Shown piece by piece: positions 26,528 through 35,081 of a DNA stretch of 64,000 bases. The stretch's first letter is position 1. Each line of letters begins with the position of its first letter. The notes below the pieces were generated by a model that had not been told where the DNA came from, ran no database searches, and saw only the letters and a list, made by a program, of their open reading frames with translations. The position numbers and the translations under genes were made by a program. Where the stretch lies: contig DHVZ01000056.1 of the NCBI GenBank assembly GCA_002412925.1, forward strand, positions 111,137 through 175,136. Direction: 5' to 3'. This stretch comes from Anaerolineales bacterium UBA5195 (lineage in GTDB: Bacteria; Chloroflexota; Anaerolineae; Anaerolineales; Villigracilaceae).

Positions 26528-26935
26528 ATGCCTGCTGTTTTCCCATCCATTGAATGGTTGAAAGAATTCGAGAACAAACTCAATTCTGATGAACACTATG
26601 CCCAGGTTGCCAGGAACTGGGAAGATGATATGTATTTCATTATCGAACCAGATGGAAACCTGAAAACAGAGAACGTCATGTACCTTGATCTCTGGCACGG
26701 CGCCTGCCGCGGCACCGAAATTGCGGTTGACAGCGCCCAGCACACCCCGGCCTTCACCCTGAAGGCGGGCTATACCAATTTCGCCAGGGTGCTCAAGGGC
26801 GAACTCGACCCGATGAAGGCCATGTTGACCCGTAAGTTGGATGTAAAAGGCAACATGGCCATCATGATGCGTAATGTGCCGACTGTGCTGGATTTTGTCC
26901 GCTGTGCGCGGGAAGTGACCACAGAGATTTTGTAG
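26528..26935 (+). CDS. SCP2-like sterol-carrier-domain protein
   Basis: 135 residues forming a single SCP2-like domain: an N-terminal helix (PSIEWLKEFENKLN), a beta-sheet core and the family GELDPMKAMLTRKLDVKGNM segment. It probably binds a lipid or acyl chain. In bacteria such stand-alone domains have no defined reaction. AAAGGAG lies 5 nt before the ATG. Confidence 0.82.
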   Translation: MPAVFPSIEWLKEFENKLNSDEHYAQVARNWEDDMYFIIEPDGNLKTENVMYLDLWHGACRGTEIAVDSAQHTPAFTLKAGYTNFARVLKGELDPMKAMLTRKLDVKGNMAIMMRNVPTVLDFVRCAREVTTEIL

Positions 26936-26967
26936 GTTTTATTCAAGCAAATCCCTGTAGGAACCTG

Positions 26968-26992
26968 GCCCGGGCAAATCCCCGGGCTTTTT
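26968..26992 (+). terminator. Intrinsic terminator after the SCP2-like gene
   Basis: GCCCGGG and CCCGGGC enclose CAAATC and are followed by TTTTT. Confidence 0.85.
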
Positions 26993-27006
26993 GTTTATGC
27001 CATTAT

Positions 27007-27107
27007 CAGTAGTTCACGAAACTTCTTGAAAAAGCCTGCATTTGGGGTGTGAATGCGCATTCACACTCCAAAATGCGAGGTCTTGCTGCGGAGATCCCGA
27101 AAGGACC
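27007..27107 (+). repeat. Dispersed intergenic repeat, copy 2
   Basis: The clearest short-form copy. It begins CAGTAGTTCACGAAAC, has inverted arms GCATTTGGGGTGTGA and TCACACTCCAAAATGC, and ends with a GGAGATCCCGAAAGGACC block. Confidence 0.65.
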
Positions 27108-27174
27108 GTTCTTCATAACTTTGACACCCGAATGGGGTTTCCCGTTTAATCGTTTTGCGCCGAAAGGATTTTAT

Positions 27175-28941
27175 ATGAATACACCTGCCATCGATAGCGC
27201 CTACAAATTTGTGGATAGCAAGCTCATCATCCGCATTCGCGACCGAGTCTGCGAATCGCCTGACGAGCTGATTTCGAGCCAGTTGTTCCGCGAGGTTCTC
27301 GAGCGTTTTGTCCAGGAGCTGGCGCGGCGGGATTCGCCGCTGATGGCCATGTTTGGTAAACCGGCTGACCAGATTGTCGAGACCGACCTGGACAGTCTCG
27401 TCAAGACGATCCAGGTTTTTGCGCGGGTTCAGATGGAATGGGCCACAAAACTGCTGGACGATTCCCGTTTCATCGAAAATCCAGAAGAGTTGCGGGTTTT
27501 TGTGGAGGGCCTCTACGATTATTGGCGCAAGTTTGAACGTTTTTTAGTCTGTGATTCGGCCGGGGATGTGCTCGACCAGCGTCCGTATCGCACGTTCAAT
27601 TCAACGGTCGAATCATTGACGAACATGGTTCGCGGCACCTACCGGGAGGTGCAGGAAAATCTCACCGGGCGGCATCCGCGCATTTACCGGCAGGTCAGCG
27701 CCGGGGCAGAAGTTGCGGCGATCGCCCTCCCCAAGGAACTGCCCGGGCTGGGAAAATATGCCGCCCGCCTGGAATCCGTCCCCGTCATCCGCCAGGTGCT
27801 GCTCTATCCGCCCATGCTGCTCAACCCGCCCATGAACAAGCGCACCGGTAGTTTCGAGCGGGTAAAGGTCAATCCGCTCGACCTGGTGGATATGGACGGC
27901 GGCGAATGGCTCTGTTACCCGGCGCGGGTGGGCAAGTTGCTGGTACTGGTTTACTTCCACGAAATGTTCTTTGAGCTCGGTTTTACACTCAGCAACCTGT
28001 TCGAACTGGCCGACGATGCCACCCTCCAGCAAAAACCGGAGGCGATTTTCCTGTTCGGCGTGCCGGAAGATTCCCTCGATCACCTGGCCGAACTGCCGAC
28101 GGTTTTTTATGACGACGGCGATATCTTGGTGGGCGCTGTTCCGCGCCGGGCTGAGTTTGGGTATTTTGGTTATCTCAAAAAAATGATCCTGACCCTGCAC
28201 AACATCAAAGTGATGCAGGCCGGGAATATGCCTTTCCACGGCGCCATGGTCGCCTTGCAGCTCAAAGGCGGCAAGAGCGCCAATATCTTGCTGTTTGGGG
28301 ATACCGGCGCGGGAAAGTCAGAGACGCTCGAAGCTTTTCGTTCACTGGCCGGGGCGCAGATCCGCGAGATGACGATTGTCGCAGATGATATGGGGTCGCT
28401 CGATTTCGCGCCCGATGGCCGCATCCTTGCGTATGGGACAGAAATCGGCGCGTTCGTGCGGCTGGATGACCTGCAGCCAGGATACGCTTTCAGCCAGCTC
28501 GACCGCTCGATCATTATGAACCCCAACCAGACGAATGCGCGCGTGGTCCTGCCGGTGACTTCCTATGGAAACGTGGTCAGGGGTTTCCCGGTGGAGATTG
28601 TCCTTTACGCGAATAACTACGAATTGGTGGATGCTGAGCACCCGGTGGTGGCCCCATTTACCACACCTGCCGCCGCACTGGAGGCCTTCCGTGAGGGAGC
28701 AGCGATGAGCAAGGGCACGACCACTTCCACAGGCCTGGTGCATACTTATTTTGTCAACGTCTTCGGGCCGCTGCAGTACCGGGATTTGCACGACAAGATC
28801 GCCCAACGCTTTTTCGAAGGCTTCTTTGAACAAAAGACCCTGGTCGCCCAGTTGCGCACACGCCTGGGTTTGCCCGGCTGGGAGCACAGCGGGCCTGAAT
28901 TAGCCGCCAAGGCGCTGCTGGAACTGCTGGAGGAACGGTAA
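27175..28941 (+). CDS. PEP-carboxykinase-like P-loop protein
   Basis: 589 residues. The N-terminal ~200 residues are helical and unassigned. The C-terminal region has a P-loop GDTGAGKS at 375-382 followed by LEAFRSL, and a downstream acidic VADDMGSLDF, resembling the kinase core of ATP-dependent PEP carboxykinase and HPr kinase folds. The full PEPCK active site (the Arg and Lys that bind PEP and metal) is not evident, so true gluconeogenic activity is doubtful. The ATG at 27175, with AAAGGA 6 nt upstream, is preferred to an in-frame start at 27049 that would begin inside the repeat. Confidence 0.7.
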   Translation: MNTPAIDSAYKFVDSKLIIRIRDRVCESPDELISSQLFREVLERFVQELARRDSPLMAMFGKPADQIVETDLDSLVKTIQVFARVQMEWATKLLDDSRFIENPEELRVFVEGLYDYWRKFERFLVCDSAGDVLDQRPYRTFNSTVESLTNMVRGTYREVQENLTGRHPRIYRQVSAGAEVAAIALPKELPGLGKYAARLESVPVIRQVLLYPPMLLNPPMNKRTGSFERVKVNPLDLVDMDGGEWLCYPARVGKLLVLVYFHEMFFELGFTLSNLFELADDATLQQKPEAIFLFGVPEDSLDHLAELPTVFYDDGDILVGAVPRRAEFGYFGYLKKMILTLHNIKVMQAGNMPFHGAMVALQLKGGKSANILLFGDTGAGKSETLEAFRSLAGAQIREMTIVADDMGSLDFAPDGRILAYGTEIGAFVRLDDLQPGYAFSQLDRSIIMNPNQTNARVVLPVTSYGNVVRGFPVEIVLYANNYELVDAEHPVVAPFTTPAAALEAFREGAAMSKGTTTSTGLVHTYFVNVFGPLQYRDLHDKIAQRFFEGFFEQKTLVAQLRTRLGLPGWEHSGPELAAKALLELLEER

Positions 28942-28986
28942 TCCCTGCCAGGCAGGAAATCTTCCATCTCAGTTATAACTGGGAAT

Positions 28987-30144
28987 TTGCAGCCCATTCT
29001 CAAAATTGATCTTTCCACCGAAAAAATCGAATCATTCACCATCCCGATCGAATTCGAGCGCGGCTATCTGGGTGGCGCTTCACTCGGGGCGGTGTTGGGA
29101 AGCAAAAACGTCAAGGCGTTGGCAGTCAAGGGAACTGGCAAAGTTCCCGTTTTCGATGCCGAAGCCTACGCCCCGCGCCGCGCGGACGCCAACCGCGCCC
29201 TGAAAGCCGACGCGATGACCAGCATGCTAAGTTCGCTTGGCTCAGCCGGCGCGGCAGATTATTTCAATTATCTCGGCGAGCAACCCAAGAAATATTTCAG
29301 CGCCGGTCTGCTCGAAGGCGCCGATAACATCTCCGGCGCAAGCGTGGCCGAGACCATCCTGATCGGCAAGGCCGCCTATCACGCCTGCGTCATCGCCTGC
29401 GGACGGGTGGTGCAGCTCGAGGCTGGCGAGAAACGCAAAGGCCCTGAATATGAAACCCTGGTGGGGTTTGGCCCCAACCTGGGGCTGACTGATCCTGCGA
29501 CGGCCACCCGTCTCGGGGAGTTATGCGATCGCTATGGCCTGGATTCCATTTCAATGAGCGGTGTGATCGGTCTTGCTTTCAGGTTGTACGAACTCGGGTT
29601 GATCAGCAAACAGGCTACGGGTGGACTCGAACTCGTCTGGGGCAATGCCGAAGCTGCGGCAGAATGTATCCACCTGGCAGTCAAGCGCGAATGCCTTGGT
29701 CAAACCCTGGCGCAAGGCTCTAAAAAACTGGCCGAACATTTCGGCGCACCCGAAGAAGCCATCCAGGTCAACGGTCTGGAGGTGGCCTACCACGACCCGC
29801 GCGGGGCCTGTCACAACCAGTCTGATTACTTCCTGGCTGACATCGGTCAGGTGGACGCCAGCCTGGGCCTGGAATTTTTCGACCGTCACGCGGGGGTTGA
29901 AAAAGCCGCCAACGTGGCCCGGCATCAGGTTTTTCGCACAGTCAACAATTCCCTGGTCTTATGCTTGTTCGCCAATGTCCCACCAGAAACGATGGTTGAG
30001 TTGGCCAATGCCGCCTGCGGCTGCCACTGGAGCATTGACGACCTGATGTGCTGCGGGGAGCGCGGCTGGGATCCGGAAAGCGGAGCACCAACAATCCAAA
30101 AGCTCGACGAATTAGGCTTAAATTGGGTTGGCAAAGTGGGATAG
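28987..30144 (+). pseudogene. Aldehyde ferredoxin oxidoreductase with internal deletion, probably inactive
   Basis: A tungsten-pterin aldehyde oxidoreductase relative of 385 residues; the family is near 600. The first 30 residues (ILKIDLSTEKIES ... YLGG) match the family N-terminus, but ASLGA then continues straight into VLGSKNVKALAVKGTGKVP, which normally follows about 170 residues later. The cofactor-binding N-terminal domain is thus missing in frame. The cluster motif CxxCxxxC reads Y-HAC-VIAC, losing one ligand, and the C-terminus stops shortly after GERGW. The start would be TTG without a good ribosome site. The frame is otherwise open, so a recent deletion or a divergent shortened protein are both possible. 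Confidence 0.65.
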
Positions 30145-30156
30145 TTAGTATATAAT
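30128..30156 (+). promoter_or_regulatory. Strong promoter upstream of the nnr leader
   Basis: TTGGCA (30128-30133), exactly 17 bp, then TATAAT (30151-30156). It is among the best housekeeping-sigma matches in the window; transcription would start near 30163. Confidence 0.75.
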
Positions 30157-30162
30157 AACGGC

Positions 30163-30334
30163 GCTATGGGGGCATGACCGCCCCCTATTTAATTTAGCTG
30201 GGTTATTTCCTGCCCTGCCCGTGACACACGCGAAGAGCCACACCCCCTGCGGCAGCCCTCGTGCGACGGCAGGGTGGGTCTTTTAATACCGCCTCGCTCC
30301 CCCTGTTTTCACTGATTTGCGTGAAAATGGGGGG
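30163..30334 (+). ncRNA. Candidate structured RNA or long 5' leader before nnr
   Basis: Downstream of the strong promoter lies about 290 bp without a convincing gene. It folds locally: GGGGGC/GCCCCC (30168-30186), a CCCTGCC/GGCAGGG stem enclosing smaller helices (about 30214-30254), and CCCCC plus TTTTCAC paired with GTGAAAA and GGGGG (30299-30334). None of the hallmarks of tmRNA, SRP RNA or RNase P are present. 6S RNA could not be established, because I find no long closing stem. It may instead be a regulatory leader of nnr. Confidence 0.35.
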
Positions 30335-30452
30335 GGTTGGAAATTTACAAGAATTAAGGGGTGAATGATTGACTTTTACCCAACCTCGCTTTACGATTGA
30401 ATAAAACTTTTACTCTGTTGCCCAGTCGACCAGAAGTTCAGGAGACAAAAAG

Positions 30453-32081
30453 ATGAAACTTGCTACCGTAGCCGAAATGCGCGCCATCGAACAGGAAGCT
30501 GATGCCAATGGCCTATCCTATGCCCAAATGATGGGAAATGCCGGTCATGGCCTGGCTGATGAAATCCAACTTCTCGTTTATAGCGAAGATGATGAGCGCG
30601 AAGCGCTTGGCCTGGTCGGGCCGGGTAACAATGGCGGCGACACCCTGGTAGCCCTGACCCATCTGGCTGCCGATGGCTGGCGCGCGCGCGCTTACCTCGT
30701 CCGCCGAAAACCCGAAAGTGATGCACTCGTCGAACGGCTTAAAAAAGAAGGCGGCGAGATCATCCTGGCTGAAAGCGACGCCAATTTTGACAAACTATCC
30801 GCTTTTGTCAGCACAGCTGACGTCATCCTCGACGGGGTACTTGGCACAGGTTTCCAGCTTCCGCTCAAGGTCGAGATCGCCAGGGTTCTGGCGGCTGTCA
30901 ATCAGGCTGTGGCCGAGCTTTCCTGGCCGCCTCACGTTGTTGCCGTCGATTGCCCTTCCGGTGTAGACAGCGACACCGGCGAAGCTGCTGAAGATGCCAT
31001 CCCGGCCAGCGTGACGGTCTGCATGGCAGCCATCAAGCCCGGCTTGCTCAAATTCCCCGCGTTTGAATTGGCTGGCGAACTGCGCGTGGTCGATATTGGC
31101 CTGACCGACGAGGTCAAATCTTGGAAAAAAATCAAGCATGCTGTGGCTGATGAGGAAATCGTTGAGGACATCCTGCCCTTACGCCCCGCTGATGCTCACA
31201 AAGGGACGTTTGGTACCGCGCTGATCGCGGCTGGCTCGATCAACTATACCGGTGCACCACTCCTGGCCGGGAAAGCCGCTTATCGCATTGGTGCCGGGCT
31301 GGTACAGATGGCCGTCCCAAGCCCGGTGCAAATCACCCTGGCTGGCCATTTTCCCGAAGCAACCTGGATCATGCTCCCCCAAGAAATGGGTGTCATCGCT
31401 GGCACGGCCGCGGACGTGCTGCAGAAAAACTTTGGCCGCGCGACCGCCCTGTTAATTGGCCCGGGGTTTGGCACCGAGGACGCAACCAAAGAATTCATCG
31501 TAAACCTGCTGATGGGCAAATCATCACCCAAGAAATCAGCCGGGCGCATCGGGTTTGTACATAGCGAAGGTGACACGAAAGAAGAAACAAACGCAGGTAT
31601 CCCACCCCTGGTGGTGGATGCAGATGGCTTGCGCCTGCTCGCCAAAATCGACGGCTGGGCCAAATTGCTCCCGGCCGATACCATTTTGACGCCGCATCCC
31701 GGCGAAATGGCGGCGCTGACCGGCCTCGAAAAAGATGCCATCCAGGCCGACCGTCTCGCGACTGCGTTGAAATCTGCCAAAGAATGGGGGCATGTGGTGG
31801 TGCTGAAAGGCGCCTTTACTGTCATCGCCGCGCCGGATGGCCGCGCCACGCTCATCCCGGTTGCCACACCTGCGCTGGCGCGGGCTGGGACGGGGGACGT
31901 GTTGGCTGGCCTGATTGTCGGCTTGCGCGCTCAAGGTGTGGAGGCTTACGAGGCGGCTGTGGCCGGGGCCTGGGTCCATGCCCAGGCTGGCCTGTACGCC
32001 GCCGAAAAAGTCGGCGCCGAGGCCTCGGTCATGGCTGGTGACGTACTGGATGCTGTCGCAGACGTGTTGAGCGGTTTCTAA
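30453..32081 (+). CDS. nnr: Bifunctional NAD(P)H-hydrate epimerase / ADP-dependent dehydratase
   Basis: It repairs hydrated NAD(P)H: the N-terminal YjeF_N domain (~1-220, with GPGNNGGD at 56-63) epimerises NAD(P)HX, and the C-terminal ribokinase-like domain (~245-540) dehydrates it using ADP. In the latter, HKGTFGTALIAAGS, the NPHPGEM-like TPHPGEM and the AGTGDVLAG motif (near 480) are all present. 542 residues is typical for the fused enzyme. An AGGAGAC ribosome site precedes the ATG. Confidence 0.95.
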   Translation: MKLATVAEMRAIEQEADANGLSYAQMMGNAGHGLADEIQLLVYSEDDEREALGLVGPGNNGGDTLVALTHLAADGWRARAYLVRRKPESDALVERLKKEGGEIILAESDANFDKLSAFVSTADVILDGVLGTGFQLPLKVEIARVLAAVNQAVAELSWPPHVVAVDCPSGVDSDTGEAAEDAIPASVTVCMAAIKPGLLKFPAFELAGELRVVDIGLTDEVKSWKKIKHAVADEEIVEDILPLRPADAHKGTFGTALIAAGSINYTGAPLLAGKAAYRIGAGLVQMAVPSPVQITLAGHFPEATWIMLPQEMGVIAGTAADVLQKNFGRATALLIGPGFGTEDATKEFIVNLLMGKSSPKKSAGRIGFVHSEGDTKEETNAGIPPLVVDADGLRLLAKIDGWAKLLPADTILTPHPGEMAALTGLEKDAIQADRLATALKSAKEWGHVVVLKGAFTVIAAPDGRATLIPVATPALARAGTGDVLAGLIVGLRAQGVEAYEAAVAGAWVHAQAGLYAAEKVGAEASVMAGDVLDAVADVLSGF

Positions 32082-32103
32082 CAACGGAAACAACAAACGA
32101 AAC

Positions 32104-32154
32104 GGAATAAGCGGAGAAACGGATGGCCTCGCCATCCGTTTCTCCGCTTATTCC
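32104..32154. terminator. Bidirectional terminator
   Basis: A perfect 24-bp stem with a 3-nt loop, arms beginning GGAATAAGCGGAG, between convergent nnr and the sufT-like gene. Confidence 0.8.
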
Positions 32155-32170
32155 GGTGTCAAGTCCGTTA

Positions 32171-32518
32171 CTAGGCGTAGAGGCCCCAATCCAGCGCGGA
32201 GGGGTCTTCCATCATCGAAAAATCCCAGACTTCCATGCCCATTTCAACTGTCACAGGCATTTTCAGGCCTTCCTGGGCTTTCTGGCGGGTCATATCAACC
32301 ATCGCTGGGCCATAAGGGCAAAAGGGCGTGGTCAGGATCATGTTCAGGCGGGCAATCTGCCCATCAATTTCAACATTGCGGACGAGGCCCAACTGGATGA
32401 TGCTCATTCCAATTTCAGGGTCAATCACTTCCGAAAGCCGGGCGCGGACGTCTTCAACAATCTCAGGATGGGTGTCGTGGATGTTCCACTTGACAACATT
32501 TACGGGTTGGTCGGTCAT
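32171..32518 (-). CDS. MIP18/DUF59 family iron-sulfur assembly protein (SufT-like)
   Basis: 115 residues with the DUF59 core: RLSEVIDPEIGMSIIQLGLVRNVEI, then LTTPFCPYGPAM, where the Cys belongs to the conserved T-x-x-x-C-P motif. The family helps in Fe-S cluster maturation. It begins 3 bp after the SufR-like gene, so the regulator and assembly factor are co-transcribed. Confidence 0.88.
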   Translation of the reverse strand: MTDQPVNVVKWNIHDTHPEIVEDVRARLSEVIDPEIGMSIIQLGLVRNVEIDGQIARLNMILTTPFCPYGPAMVDMTRQKAQEGLKMPVTVEMGMEVWDFSMMEDPSALDWGLYA

Positions 32519-32521
32519 TTG

Positions 32522-33145
32522 TTAATTCTCCACAGCAATATTTTTGACAACATACGTGCAGTGCGTCGCGCCGCTCAAAATACACTGGATCTTATTGGCA
32601 GGCACGGCCAGCATCTTTGAAATCAGTGTCTGGTCAACGATGCAGACTTCAGGGTGGCTGTGTCCCACCTGCAAATACGGACAGGTGATTTCGTGAATGA
32701 GATATTCCGCGCCTTTTTTTTCCCACTCAACCTGAAAGCCTTCTTCGGCCAGCAGATCTTTCATCACATCGAGCCGTTCTTCCACGTTCAGGCCCTTCAG
32801 TTCTGCGCTGTGTTCAGATGCCATGATCGTGGCCACTTCTTTAAACATCTCGCTGACCATCGGCTGAGGAAATTTATCCTTCATCTGGGTCAGGATGCGC
32901 GTGGTCAACCGCATATAGCGGGTAGGGAATTTCTCCAAGCCATCTTCGGTCAGGAAGTAGACCAGGCGCGGGCGGCCGACGCCATGACGTTCTTCCTCGG
33001 CTGCAACCAGTCTTTCAACCTGTAAATTTGTCAGGTGATGGCGCACCGAGATAGGATTAATCCCCACCGCCTCGGCCAGTTCGTTGATGGTCGAGCGTGG
33101 GTGCCGTAACATGGTTTGTAAAATACGATCGCGTGTGCTTTTCAT
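32522..33145 (-). CDS. SufR-like iron-sulfur-sensing transcriptional repressor
   Basis: 207 residues. An N-terminal winged helix (STINELAEAVGINPISVRHHLTNL) is followed by a dimerisation region, and the C-terminal part has C155, C168, C188 and C196, the cluster-binding pattern of SufR-type DeoR/ArsR-like regulators. SufR represses Fe-S assembly genes when its cluster is intact. Here it leads the operon with the SufT-like gene and probably autoregulates. A TATAAT-like box for this gene sits at 33210-33205 on the minus strand. Confidence 0.8.
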   Translation of the reverse strand: MKSTRDRILQTMLRHPRSTINELAEAVGINPISVRHHLTNLQVERLVAAEEERHGVGRPRLVYFLTEDGLEKFPTRYMRLTTRILTQMKDKFPQPMVSEMFKEVATIMASEHSAELKGLNVEERLDVMKDLLAEEGFQVEWEKKGAEYLIHEITCPYLQVGHSHPEVCIVDQTLISKMLAVPANKIQCILSGATHCTYVVKNIAVEN

Positions 33146-33177
33146 GATTTCACTGCTCTCCCTATCCTTTTTGTGAA

Positions 33178-33291
33178 GAAAGGGACTGTTTAATGGAAAA
33201 TAAGATTATAATCGGAGTATATCAGTCCTGAATTCCCTTGTCAATATTATAGATAAATATCATAAATATCAGAAAGGGACACTGTTTTTAC
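33178..33291. promoter_or_regulatory. AT-rich divergent control region between SufR-like and selenoprotein genes
   Basis: Contains ATTATAATC, which can serve as a -10 in either direction, and two similar boxes, AAAGGGACTGTTT (near 33178) and AAAGGGACACTGTTTT (near 33274), that could be binding sites of the SufR-like protein. The sites are inferred only from repetition. Confidence 0.35.
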
Positions 33292-33316
33292 CCATGAGGA
33301 ATCCAAGGAGAATTTG

Positions 33317-33847
33317 ATGAAACTTATGATGAAACTGCTCGGTTGGGCATTGCTTGCGAGCTTATTTTTGAGCGCTTGCAGCCCTGCATCCACCCCTTTA
33401 GCCCCTATCGTTCTGAGCGAAGCAACCGCGACAGCGCCATCTCAGCCTGATGCGCCGGTCACTTCACGCGAGACAACCCCGACCGAAGCATCTCAGCCTG
33501 CCGCAGCCGCCACTTCGCGCGGTGACAAGCTCGAAGCCAGCGACCCGGCTTCAGTCCATTCTGGCGCCGGGCGCCCAGTCTTGATCGAGTTTTTCCGCTT
33601 TACCTGAAGCACCTGCCGGTCGATGGCGCCCATGGTCCATGGGCTGGAAGCGCAGTATTCCGGGCAAATCGATTTCTTTTTCCTGGATGCCGATGACCCT
33701 GCCACGCAGGAATACCAGAAAAAACTTGGATTCCAATACCAGCCATATTTTGTCTTGCTGGATGGAAATGGTAGGGAAGTCAAACGCTGGGCAGGCAAGG
33801 TTGACAAGAGCGAGTTTGAGGCTGTCTTTTCAACCGTATTGAAATAG
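33317..33847 (+). CDS. Thioredoxin-like lipoprotein, probable selenoprotein with UxxC (in-frame TGA at 33605)
   Basis: Read through one TGA, this is a 176-residue secreted thioredoxin-fold lipoprotein. A lipobox LSAC (Cys 21) is followed by a Thr/Pro/Ser-rich linker and then a thioredoxin domain: VLIEFFRFT, TGA, STCRSMAP ... FFFLDADD ... YQPYFVLLDGNG with the cis-Pro position. The TGA is codon 97, exactly where the first Cys of CxxC belongs, giving U-S-T-C. Both halves are in the same frame, and a hairpin with a GGUC apex follows 20 nt later. ATG 33317 has GGAG 6 nt upstream. If TGA acts as a stop the product would be a useless 96-residue stub. The alternative is a sequence error or a nonsense mutation of TGC/TGT. 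Confidence 0.75.
33628..33644 (+). promoter_or_regulatory. Bacterial SECIS-like hairpin
   Basis: GCCCATG pairs with CATGGGC around GTC, placing GGUC at the apex, 27 nt after the TGA. The E. coli fdhF SECIS apical hairpin is also about 17 nt with GGUC in the loop, beginning about 19 nt after UGA. Distance and loop fit the range known for bacterial SECIS elements. Confidence 0.6.
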
Positions 33848-33867
33848 TCAGGCCTGCCCTGATTAAC

Positions 33868-33903
33868 AAAACTGCGCCACGATGATTTCGGCGCAGTTTT
33901 GTT
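33868..33903 (+). terminator. Intrinsic terminator after the selenoprotein gene
   Basis: AAAACTGCGCC pairs with GGCGCAGTTTT and is followed by GTTT. It indicates that transcription is meant to continue past the TGA to the end of the thioredoxin domain. Confidence 0.82.
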
Positions 33904-33980
33904 TCTGGATCGAGTCTCAAATCCCTGCCATCCGCTGACAAAAAGACTGTAAAATAGAGTCAACAGGATGAAATGGGTTT

Positions 33981-35081
33981 ATGACAAATAACGCTGGGCG
34001 CACATCGCCACCCGCTGCCGGTATTTCAGGGGATGCGATTATCTTGCTTGTGTTTTTATTGATTGGCGGGATTCTATTTTCCGCCTTTGTGATGGGGTTT
34101 GTTTTTACCGGTAGGAACTCATCAGTGGCTACTGCAACGCCCATCCCTTCTGTTGTCGCATCAAGCTCAGTCCCGACATTCACCACCCTCTCGTCGTCTT
34201 CACCAACGGTTATCGGACTGCCAACGGTGAACACCCCTCCCACCATCACACCGCTCGTGTCTCGTGTGCCGTCGCTCACACCTTTGAAAAGCAAAACTCC
34301 CACTATCAAGCCTAAAACCAGCGCTCTGGTGACAAGCACCCGCACAAGAACTCGCACCCCGACTCCGACAGCAACTGGCCCAACCCAGACACCCACTCAG
34401 ACCGGCACGGCAACCGTTACTCCAACGGCAACCGACACCTTGACAATATCCACGCCAACGGTGACTGCCACTATTACAGAAACAGCAACTGTGACCATCA
34501 CCCCAACCCCAACCATTACACCAGCTGGTGTTTGCGCCACACCTGGTTCGGGATTGGTTTTACCTGTTAGCGACGATACCTGGATTGAAGCCGCTGCGCC
34601 GACAGCAGTTCACGGTATTGATACAACCTTATCGATCCGAGCTAACAGCGGTGGCGACCAGCGCATTTTGCTTAAATTCAATCTTCCTGCGCTTATAGAA
34701 GGTTCATCTGTCGTCAGTGCCAAGCTTTATTTTTATATTAATTCTAACCCTATTACTCCGCCAAGCGGGGCAACGATCTTCTTGTATAAGCCTGTGACCG
34801 GTTGGGCGGGTACAAGTGCTACGTGGCGAGAGGCACAGTCTGGTACAAATTGGCTGATCCCTGGCGGTGATTACAACCCTGCGCCCATTATCAGTACGGC
34901 CACAATGGGTGGTTGCCAGGTTGAGTTGGACGTGACCTTACTGGTTCAGGATTGGCTCTCCAGCCCCAATCCCAATAATGGTATCATTCTGATTGCATCT
35001 GGTTCATCGGGTGAAATAAGCATCCCATCTAGTAGCGAGGCCAATGGCCCGATTATTCTGGTAGTGACGAACACTCCCTAA
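33981..35081 (+). CDS. Membrane-anchored surface protein with Thr/Pro stalk and DNRLRE domain
   Basis: 366 residues. One N-terminal membrane segment (AIILLVFLLIGGILFSAFVMGFVF, about 19-42) anchors it. Residues ~50-180 are a Ser/Thr/Pro stalk, probably glycosylated. The C-terminal ~180 residues form a DNRLRE/CBM96-type beta-sandwich (DDTWIEAAAPTAVHG ... RILLKFNLPAL ... GWAGTSATWREAQSG), a domain associated with polysaccharide binding or cell-surface display. The ligand is unknown. Confidence 0.8.
   Translation: MTNNAGRTSPPAAGISGDAIILLVFLLIGGILFSAFVMGFVFTGRNSSVATATPIPSVVASSSVPTFTTLSSSSPTVIGLPTVNTPPTITPLVSRVPSLTPLKSKTPTIKPKTSALVTSTRTRTRTPTPTATGPTQTPTQTGTATVTPTATDTLTISTPTVTATITETATVTITPTPTITPAGVCATPGSGLVLPVSDDTWIEAAAPTAVHGIDTTLSIRANSGGDQRILLKFNLPALIEGSSVVSAKLYFYINSNPITPPSGATIFLYKPVTGWAGTSATWREAQSGTNWLIPGGDYNPAPIISTATMGGCQVELDVTLLVQDWLSSPNPNNGIILIASGSSGEISIPSSSEANGPIILVVTNTP

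Noticed and set aside
30163..30345. Assignment as tmRNA, SRP RNA, RNase P or 6S RNA
   Set aside because: The diagnostic motifs of the first three are absent, and I could not form the long closing stem expected of 6S RNA, so I left it as an unnamed candidate.
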